DNA of 44,999 bases from Stenotrophomonas raiganjensis (SeqCode) (GTDB lineage: Bacteria; Pseudomonadota; Gammaproteobacteria; Xanthomonadales; Xanthomonadaceae): contig NZ_JAUTXR010000142.1 in assembly GCF_030658505.1 (NCBI RefSeq), positions 1-44,999 on the forward strand. Direction: 5' to 3'. Below the pieces are notes generated by a model. It searched no databases and was not told where the DNA came from. It was given only the letters and a program-made list of their open reading frames with translations. Within the stretch, counting starts at the first letter, position 1. Every line of letters starts with the position of its first letter. This document shows positions 39,163 through 44,999 of the stretch, in pieces. The position numbers were made by a program, and so were the translations under genes.

Positions 39163-40056
39163 TCAGTTTCCGCCCAGCGTTTCCGTGCGGATCTCGCCGT
39201 CGTTGACCGGCTGGAAGCCCTGCTGCTGCACAGGCGGGGTCTGCGGCACGTTCTGCAGCGGTGCGGTGGTGGCTTCGGCCGGCGCCGCCGGCGCGGCCTG
39301 AACAGGCGCCGGAGCAGCCGCCGGGGCCGTAGCCGTACGCGGTGTGCTGCCGCCGTTGCCGTTGCGGTTGTTGCGGGCCGCATAGGTGGCTTCTTCCAGG
39401 CGATCCCGGAAGGCGACCACATCCATCGACGGCGAGCCCGCGGCGCGGCCTTCGAAGATCATGCGCGGCGTGGTGTTGCTGCCATAGGCATCCAGATTGG
39501 CCGCGTCGTCGATCTGCAGCACGGCACCATCCAGCGCGACACCGGCAAACAGGCCGCGGGCACGCGACCACGACCAGATCTCGGCCTTCAGCTGGCCGTC
39601 GGTGGCCGCCGCCGCATTGCGGCCGACCGGACCGGCGGCGACACCGGCATCGGCGCCCAGGGTGAATTTGCCGTTGACCAGGTTGTCGAGGCTGCGGTCG
39701 TTGCGGAACACCAGCACCACGTCCGAGGACTGCACACCGGCCTGGAAGCCGATGCTGCCGCCAGTCAGCTTCACGAACACCGGGTTGGACCAGGCGCCGT
39801 TGGCCATGCGCACCGACATCAGGCCGTGGCCTCGGCGACCACCGATGACCAGACCGGCCTTGATCGTGTCGGGAATGACGATGACTGCACGGCCTTCGTC
39901 GAGCAACTTGTCAGGAATGCCCTGTTCAGGAATTTCCTGGATTTCAGCCAGCACACGCACGGCATTGCGCGCACGCTGGTCTTCCTGCGGTCCGGCCATG
40001 GCCTGGCTGGACAGCAGGCTGGCGGCGATCAGCAGGGCTTGGATCGGGCGACGCAT
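39163..40056 (-). CDS. SYLF (Ysc84-type) lipid-binding domain secreted protein
   Basis: 297 residues. A signal peptide covers about residues 1-21 (AMA). The SYLF core follows (about 25-215: LLDEGRAVIVIPDTIKAG, GRRGHGLMSVR, GGSIGFQAGVQSSDVVLVF), a domain known to bind phosphoinositides and other lipids in eukaryotes. The C-terminal ~80 residues are Ala/Pro-rich and probably disordered. The role in bacteria is unknown; it is likely periplasmic or outer-membrane associated. A GGAG ribosome site precedes the ATG. It lies upstream of tatA on the same strand but with 75 bases and a small stem-loop (about 39130-39150) between. Confidence 0.9.
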   Translation of the reverse strand: MRRPIQALLIAASLLSSQAMAGPQEDQRARNAVRVLAEIQEIPEQGIPDKLLDEGRAVIVIPDTIKAGLVIGGRRGHGLMSVRMANGAWSNPVFVKLTGGSIGFQAGVQSSDVVLVFRNDRSLDNLVNGKFTLGADAGVAAGPVGRNAAAATDGQLKAEIWSWSRARGLFAGVALDGAVLQIDDAANLDAYGSNTTPRMIFEGRAAGSPSMDVVAFRDRLEEATYAARNNRNGNGGSTPRTATAPAAAPAPVQAAPAAPAEATTAPLQNVPQTPPVQQQGFQPVNDGEIRTETLGGN

Positions 40057-40212
40057 GGCAGGCTCCAGAAGTCAGTCCATAGGAAGATATAGCAAGTGAC
40101 TGAAATTAGTAGTGTTGTCATGAATCGCCAATGAGCGCTCCCTGCTCACATAGATGCGCGCTATGCCTGCAATCCGAACCCTGCATCCCGGCACGGCATC
40201 GGATCGGCGACA

Positions 40213-41184
40213 ATGCACACCATGCTCGACGCACCCGATACCGCCGTGCTGGCGGTCAACCTAGGCACGCCCGAGACGCCGACGGCCCCCGCCGTACGCC
40301 GTTACCTGGCTGAATTCCTGTCCGACCCCCGCGTGGTCTCGATCCCGGCGCTGCTGTGGCAGCCGTTGCTGCGCGGGCTGATCCTGCCGCTGCGCAGCGG
40401 CCGGTCGGCGGCCAAGTACGCGCAGGTCTGGCTGCCGGACGGCTCACCGCTGATGGTGCATACGCGCCAGCTGGCGCAGGCCATGCAGGGCCTGTTGCCG
40501 ACGCTGACGGTGCGGCATGCGATGCGCTACGGCGAACCTGCGCTGGCCAGCGAGCTCGACCACCTGGCCGCCGCAGGCGCGCGCCGGATCGTGGTACTGC
40601 CCCTGTACCCGCAGTATTCCACCACCACCACCGCCTCGGTCGAAGACCGCGTCGATGCCTGGCAGCGTCGCAATCCCGGCGTGACGGTGAGCCTGGTGCG
40701 CGATTATTCGGTCGATCCCGGCTGGGTCGACGCGGTCGCCGGTTCCATCCGCCGCTATTGGGAGCAGCATGGCCGCGGCCAGAAGTTGATGTTCTCCTTC
40801 CATGGCATTCCGCAGCGCCTGGCCGATGCGGGCGACCCGTATCCGCAGCGCTGCGAAGCCAGTGCGCAGGCCATCGCCAACGCGCTGGGCCTGGGCAAGG
40901 CCGAATGGCAGATGGGTTACCAGTCGCGCTTCGGCCGCGAGCGCTGGCTGCAGCCCTATGCCGAGCCGAGCCTGTGGGCGCTGGCCGAATCCGGCGTGAA
41001 GCAGATCGACGTGGTGTGCCCCGGCTTCGCCACCGACTGCCTGGAGACGCTGGAAGAAGTGGCGCTGGGCTTCACTGAAACGCTGGCCGAACGCGGCGCG
41101 AAGATGCGCTACATCCCCTGCCTCAACGCCGACCCGGAACACGCACGTGCCTTGGCGCGGCTGGCCGTGGCCTCGCTGGCATGA
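40213..41184 (+). CDS. Ferrochelatase
   Basis: 323 residues (ATG at 40213, with an alternative ATG three codons on). It inserts Fe2+ into protoporphyrin IX, the last step of heme synthesis. Family motifs: [12 protein letters not shown] at the start, [34 protein letters not shown] with the metal-site His, and [16 protein letters not shown] with the Glu. It overlaps the next gene by four bases (ATGA). The 156 bases upstream separate it from the divergent SYLF gene and should hold both promoters. Confidence 0.97.
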   Translation: MHTMLDAPDTAVLAVNLGTPETPTAPAVRRYLAEFLSDPRVVSIPALLWQPLLRGLILPLRSGRSAAKYAQVWLPDGSPLMVHTRQLAQAMQGLLPTLTVRHAMRYGEPALASELDHLAAAGARRIVVLPLYPQYSTTTTASVEDRVDAWQRRNPGVTVSLVRDYSVDPGWVDAVAGSIRRYWEQHGRGQKLMFSFHGIPQRLADAGDPYPQRCEASAQAIANALGLGKAEWQMGYQSRFGRERWLQPYAEPSLWALAESGVKQIDVVCPGFATDCLETLEEVALGFTETLAERGAKMRYIPCLNADPEHARALARLAVASLA

Positions 41185-42035
41185 GTCTGCAACCGTTTGA
41201 ACTGGAGGTCGGTGGCGCGCGCGTCGCCGGCCTGCGCAATCACGGCGATGGCCCGCGCGTGCTGGCCCTGCACGGCTGGCTCGACAACGCGGCCAGCTTC
41301 GTGCCGCTGGCGCCGCACCTGTCATCGCTGCAATTGGTGGCGATCGATTTGCCCGGTCATGGCCACAGTGCACATCTGCCGGCCGGTGCCAGCTACACCA
41401 CGGCCGCCGCGATCTGCCACGTGCTCGATGTGGCCGATGCGCTGGGCTGGGACCGTTTCAGCCTGCTCGGCCATTCGATGGGCGCTGGCATCGCCAGCCT
41501 CACCGCGTCGGTCAGCGATCGCGTCGAGCGCCTTGTGGCGATCGAAGCACTGGGCGGCCTGCGTGGCCCCGAGGAAGAAACCGCCAACCGCCTGCGCGAG
41601 CATGTCAACGCCACGCGCGCACTGGCGCGCAAGCAGCTGCGCGTGTTCCCCGACCTGGCGGCGCCGATCCGTGCGCGGATGATGGCCAACCAGCTCAGCG
41701 AAGCCTGCGCACGCCTGCTGGTAGAGCGTGGCGTGGAGCCGGTCGAAGGCGGCTACCGCTGGTGCAGCGATCCGCGCCTGATGCTTCCCACCGCGATCCG
41801 CCTCAGCGAAGGCCAGATCGACAACCTGCTGCAGGCCATCGCCTGCCCGACGCAGGTGATCTATGCCACGCCCGCGCAGTCCTACTACCCCGAGCCGATG
41901 CGCAGTGATCGCCTGCAGCACCTGCGTGATGGACGGCTGGCCGTGTTTCCGGGCAACCATCATCTGCACATGGAAGCTCCGGAACAGATCGCAGACGTGA
42001 TCCTGCACTTCTTCAGCAACGACAACGCGGGCTGA
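41181..42035 (+). CDS. Alpha/beta hydrolase
   Basis: 284 residues with the alpha/beta-hydrolase fold. Oxyanion-hole HGWLDN at 31-36, nucleophile Ser99 in LLGHSMGAG, and the C-terminal His in [11 protein letters not shown]. No signal peptide; cytoplasmic. The start overlaps the hemH stop (ATGA), so it is translationally coupled to hemH, a layout conserved in related genera. The substrate is unknown; no heme-linked function has been shown by sequence. Confidence 0.92.
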   Translation: MSLQPFELEVGGARVAGLRNHGDGPRVLALHGWLDNAASFVPLAPHLSSLQLVAIDLPGHGHSAHLPAGASYTTAAAICHVLDVADALGWDRFSLLGHSMGAGIASLTASVSDRVERLVAIEALGGLRGPEEETANRLREHVNATRALARKQLRVFPDLAAPIRARMMANQLSEACARLLVERGVEPVEGGYRWCSDPRLMLPTAIRLSEGQIDNLLQAIACPTQVIYATPAQSYYPEPMRSDRLQHLRDGRLAVFPGNHHLHMEAPEQIADVILHFFSNDNAG

Positions 42036-42325
42036 GCAAAGGCAGTCGCGCACTTCACTCTGCGCGTCTGCGGCCGATACATCAGTTGCGGGCCCCTGCG
42101 TCCGCAGCACGCGGGCCCGGTCGGGCCTGCGGCGTGTGTCTGGTTCTGCAAGGAAGTCCGCATGCTCGCTCCATTGCTCCGTCACCCACAGGAAGTGGTC
42201 ACGGCGCCCCGTCTGCGCGACGCTGATTGCGTCGCATTCCCCGAATTCCCGGTCCATGCCCTGGCCACGCACCCGTGCGTGCGCCACCGTGTGGCCGTTG
42301 TCGTCTGCTGATCCAGGAGTCGCCG
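42036..42325. other. Intergenic region without recognised features
   Basis: The 290 bases between the hydrolase and the chemotaxis receptor gene carry no convincing ORF, repeat or RNA. A short GGCCCG-GTC-GGGCC stem around 42114-42128 lacks a T-run. A promoter for the receptor gene is expected here but none is obvious by eye. Confidence 0.4.
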
Positions 42326-44431
42326 ATGTCCGCTGCATCCACTCGTCCCCCCGATACCGCCCGCCTGCCGCATCTGCAGCAGCTCGCCCACCGCGCCGAC
42401 CGCCGATTGCTGATCGGCAGCGCGGCACTGGCGGTGGCCGGCCTGGTACTGGCCCTGCGCGGGCCTCATGCGCTGAACGCTTCGCTGGCTGCGGCCTCGG
42501 TGCTGCCTGCCATCTGGCTGGCCGGTCCCAAAGCGGGCCACCGCATCGCCCGAAATGGCCTGGCGCTGCTGTTGTCGCTGCAGCTGGCAGGGCTGTGCAC
42601 GACCGTCGGCCTGTCGCCGGCGTTACCGATTGCACTGCTGCTGGGCGTGCTGCTGAGCCACCGTGATCGCCTGCCGGTATGGCTGGCCGGTGGCATCGGT
42701 ACGCTCGCGCTGCTGGCGCCGCTGCTGCAGGGCGCAGCCGTGGGACCTACGCTGCTGCAGGCGGGCCTGTTTGCCGGGCTGACAGGATTCCTCGGCCAGG
42801 TCGCGCTGCGCCTGCGCCAGCAGACCGAGGCACTTGGCCACGGCCCGCGCCGGCTGGCTGCGCTGGCCCGCGACATCGCCACGGGCGCCGACCTGAGCGC
42901 TCACGCGGATGCCGCATCCTATGCACCGGGCTCGTTGGCCCATGCGCTGGCCGATACCGCGCGCCACGTACAGGCCCAACGTGGGCGTGAGGCGGAGTCG
43001 AACGCCGAGAATGCGCAGATCCGCCAGGCCCTTGATGCCTCACGCACCGCGATGATGATCGCCGACAACGACCACGTGATCCGCTACGTGAACCGCTCGG
43101 TGGTGGCCCTGCTGCGCAACCAGCAGGCAACGCTGCGCCAGGCCTTCCCTGACTTCGATGCCGAACGCCTGGTTGGCAGCAGCATCCATCGCTTCCATGC
43201 CAACCCGGACCGCATCCGCGCCATCCTCAACGGCCTGCAGGTCACCCACAACGGCAAGGTGCAGATCGGTCCGGTGCACTTCGCACAGGTGGTCACCCCA
43301 GTGTTCGATGCACAGGGCGTGCGCCTCGGTTTCGCCGTGGAATGGCATGACCGTACCCAGGAGCTGGCACTGGAGAACGCCGTAGCCGGCATCGTCGCGG
43401 CTGCCGCTGCCGGCGATCTCGACCAGCGCCTGCAGGCGACCGAAGGTGCAAGCTTCCTGGATGGCCTGACCGGTGGCATCAACCAGCTGCTGGATACGCT
43501 GGGCAGCACCGTCGGCGAAGTGCGGCAGATGCTCTCCGCGCTGGCCAGCGGTGATCTGGAACGGCGCATGCACGGTGAGCATCGCGGCGCGTTTGCCGCG
43601 ATCCAGCGCGATGCGAATGCCACCGCCGGCCAGCTCGCGCGCATGGTGGGCCGCATCCAGCAGTGCGCGGCCTCGATCAGTACCGCCGCCAGCGAGATCG
43701 CCGCCGGCAATGGCGCACTGTCCGAGCGCAGTGAGCGCCAGGCCGCGCATCTGCAGGAGACTGCGGCATCGATGGAAGAACTGACCGCCACGGTGCGCCA
43801 GAACGCTGCGCATGCCCGCGAGGCCAGTGAGCTGGCCGCGTCCACGCAGAGCGCCGCCAGTGAGGGCAACACCGCGATGCAGCGGGTGGTCGACACCATG
43901 CAGGCGATTGAAGGCGCATCGAAGCGGATCGGCGACATCACCGGTGTGATCGACGGGATCGCGTTCCAGACCAACATCCTGGCCCTGAACGCAGCAGTGG
44001 AAGCCGCACGAGCCGGCGAACAGGGCCGCGGCTTCGCGGTGGTGGCCAGCGAAGTGCGCGTGCTGGCACAGCGCTCTGCCGCCGCTGCCCAGGAGATCAA
44101 GAAGCTGATCGACGAAGCTGGGCGCCAGGTCGGCGAAGGCGCACAACTGGTGGCAGATGCCGGCCAGCGCATGCAGGGCATCGCAGGGGGCGTGGAGGAC
44201 GTCAGCCACCTGATGCGTGAGATCTCGGCGGCGTCGCAGGAGCAGTCGATCGGCATCGAGCAGATCAACCAGACCGTGGTGCAGATGGACCAGGCAACGC
44301 AGCAGAACGCGGCACTGGTTGAGGAAGCCACTGCTGCCGCACGTGAACTGCAATCCCAGGCGGGTACGCTTACCGAGGCGGTGTCGGTGTTCCGCCAGCA
44401 GGAACCGCACGAGGTCTCGCGGGCCGCCTGA
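42326..44431 (+). CDS. Methyl-accepting chemotaxis protein with membrane-embedded sensor region and PAS domain
   Basis: 701 residues from the ATG at 42326 with an AGGAG ribosome site; the longer in-frame start is not supported. Residues ~28-160 form about six hydrophobic helices with short loops instead of the usual two helices around a periplasmic sensor. Next is a PAS-type domain (~230-350, [20 protein letters not shown]), a HAMP-like part (~355-440), and the signalling domain with the conserved tip [20 protein letters not shown] near 540-560. No C-terminal CheR-binding pentapeptide is seen. It likely signals to CheA/CheW from an intramembrane or cytoplasmic stimulus (redox, membrane state). 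No che genes are adjacent; a terminator follows. Confidence 0.92.
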   Translation: MSAASTRPPDTARLPHLQQLAHRADRRLLIGSAALAVAGLVLALRGPHALNASLAAASVLPAIWLAGPKAGHRIARNGLALLLSLQLAGLCTTVGLSPALPIALLLGVLLSHRDRLPVWLAGGIGTLALLAPLLQGAAVGPTLLQAGLFAGLTGFLGQVALRLRQQTEALGHGPRRLAALARDIATGADLSAHADAASYAPGSLAHALADTARHVQAQRGREAESNAENAQIRQALDASRTAMMIADNDHVIRYVNRSVVALLRNQQATLRQAFPDFDAERLVGSSIHRFHANPDRIRAILNGLQVTHNGKVQIGPVHFAQVVTPVFDAQGVRLGFAVEWHDRTQELALENAVAGIVAAAAAGDLDQRLQATEGASFLDGLTGGINQLLDTLGSTVGEVRQMLSALASGDLERRMHGEHRGAFAAIQRDANATAGQLARMVGRIQQCAASISTAASEIAAGNGALSERSERQAAHLQETAASMEELTATVRQNAAHAREASELAASTQSAASEGNTAMQRVVDTMQAIEGASKRIGDITGVIDGIAFQTNILALNAAVEAARAGEQGRGFAVVASEVRVLAQRSAAAAQEIKKLIDEAGRQVGEGAQLVADAGQRMQGIAGGVEDVSHLMREISAASQEQSIGIEQINQTVVQMDQATQQNAALVEEATAAARELQSQAGTLTEAVSVFRQQEPHEVSRAA

Positions 44432-44460
44432 TCCAGGCCTGCAATGCGATCCTGATCAAG

Positions 44461-44486
44461 ACGGCGCCCGCAGGGCGCCGTTTTCT
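44461..44486 (+). terminator. Rho-independent terminator of the chemotaxis receptor gene
   Basis: Hairpin CGGCGCCC-GCA-GGGCGCCG is followed by TTTTCTT, 30 bases past the stop codon. It is a standard intrinsic terminator on the plus strand. Confidence 0.9.
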
Positions 44487-44568
44487 TGCCTGCTTTTTGC
44501 GTGATGGGTCAGGAAAAGGCCGCTTCCGGGCCTGCCGTGAGTATCGACCACCCGTGGTTGGCGCCGCA

Positions 44569-44836
44569 TCCACGCACTGCGTGGATCTACCGGTAGTGCC
44601 GGCCGCTGGCCGGCGATCACAGCGACGCGCACTGTCTGGACCCGCTGCCGGGGTTGGCACCGCTCTTCGCAGGGACAGCCAATCCACGCACGGCGTGGAT
44701 CTACTGTGGGTCCGCATGCCTTCGGTGGACGCCAACCTTGGTTGGCGCTGTGGCTACCCCCGGAGAATATCCATGCATGGCGTGGATCTATCGGCCGGTG
44801 TGCAGCCACGGCGGTGCCGGCCAGTGGCCGGCACTA
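44569..44836. repeat. Dense GTAG-repeat cluster before the rRNA operon end
   Basis: At least four SMAG-type palindromes of two subfamilies: GTAGATCCACGC type on minus at 44569-44590 and 44681-44704, GTAGTGCCGGCC type on plus at 44593-44616 and on minus at 44814-44836. Decayed copies occur near 44729-44756 and 44770-44791. The gap 44432-44899 otherwise holds only the two terminators; no gene is seen in it. Confidence 0.8.
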
Positions 44837-44857
44837 CCTGCATTAATTGCGCACAAA

Positions 44858-44890
44858 GAAAAACCCCGCTGCGAGAGCAGCGGGGTTTTG
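44858..44890 (-). terminator. Rho-independent terminator of the rRNA operon
   Basis: On the minus strand the hairpin CCCCGCTGC-TCTC-GCAGCGGGG is followed by TTTTTCTTTGTG. It lies about 10 bases past the 5S rRNA 3' end. The AAAACCCC lead makes it look like an A-tract/T-tract intrinsic terminator. Confidence 0.93.
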
Positions 44891-44899
44891 GGTGTAAAC

Positions 44900-44999
44900 C
44901 CTGGCGATGACCTACTCTCGCATGGCTTGAGCCACACTACCATCGGCGCAGCTGCGTTTCACTTCCGAGTTCGGGATGGGATCGGGTGGTTCCACAGCG
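44900..44999 (-). rRNA. 5S ribosomal RNA, 3' part (cut by the window edge)
   Basis: Read on the minus strand the sequence contains CGGAAGTGAAACGCAGCTGC, CGCCGATGGTAGTGTGG and CATGCGAGAGTAGG, the conserved core and 3' half of bacterial 5S rRNA. About 100 bases are inside the window; the 5' end and the rest of the rRNA operon lie to the right. The exact 3' end is estimated. Confidence 0.95.

Overview
The window is high-GC, gene-dense DNA from a gammaproteobacterium of the Xanthomonadaceae, most likely Stenotrophomonas (maltophilia group). This rests on the gene content, on typical Xanthomonadaceae forms of RsmG/ParA/ParB, GlyQ/GlyS, TamA/TamB and TatABC, and above all on many short intergenic palindromes starting with GTAG. 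These match what I know of as SMAG (Stenotrophomonas GTAG) repeats. The identification is from memory of these families; no search was run.

Layout, left to right. 1-2.0 kb: a cluster of palindromes and a secreted DUF885 metallopeptidase-like protein. 2.2-4.4 kb: a three-gene set on the minus strand (UDP-glucuronate 4-epimerase-like enzyme, GT2 glycosyltransferase, LAB_N membrane protein) that looks like an envelope sugar-decoration module. 4.4-8.4 kb: a SUFU-domain protein, then phosphopantetheinyl transferase, rsmG, parA and parB. 8.5-11.1 kb: a small GlsB/YeaQ membrane protein, xthA and a coniferyl-aldehyde-dehydrogenase-like gene. 11.4-22.6 kb: a DcaP-like porin plus MHS-type transporter, divergent from acs. 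acs is followed by a LuxR-type response regulator and, 1.6 kb further on, by a symporter-like hybrid histidine kinase, together resembling the CrbS/CrbR acetate-switch system. Between regulator and kinase lie a REP-associated tyrosine transposase flanked by its likely repeats and mntP behind a yybP-ykoY (manganese) riboswitch. 22.7-30.7 kb: an S46 peptidase and the tamA-tamB operon. 30.9-34.0 kb: glyQ-glyS. 34.0-37.6 kb: a GspE-type ATPase, a class I glutamine amidotransferase and a BPSS1780-type membrane protein. 37.6-40.1 kb: tatABC and a SYLF-domain protein. 40.2-44.4 kb: hemH with an alpha/beta hydrolase, and a methyl-accepting chemotaxis protein. 44.4-45.0 kb: a repeat cluster, then the terminator and 3' part of a 5S rRNA gene on the minus strand. 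An rRNA operon therefore lies to the right and is transcribed towards this window.

The genes are mostly core housekeeping with few signs of recent gene gain; no prophage, integron, CRISPR or defence island is visible. The most interesting parts are the acetate-related neighbourhood (porin, permease, acs, regulator, kinase, with an inverted repeat in the divergent promoter region), the RAYT with flanking repeats and several SMAG subfamilies nearby, the manganese riboswitch, and a 29-bp-arm perfect palindrome of a different family between the BPSS1780 gene and tatC.
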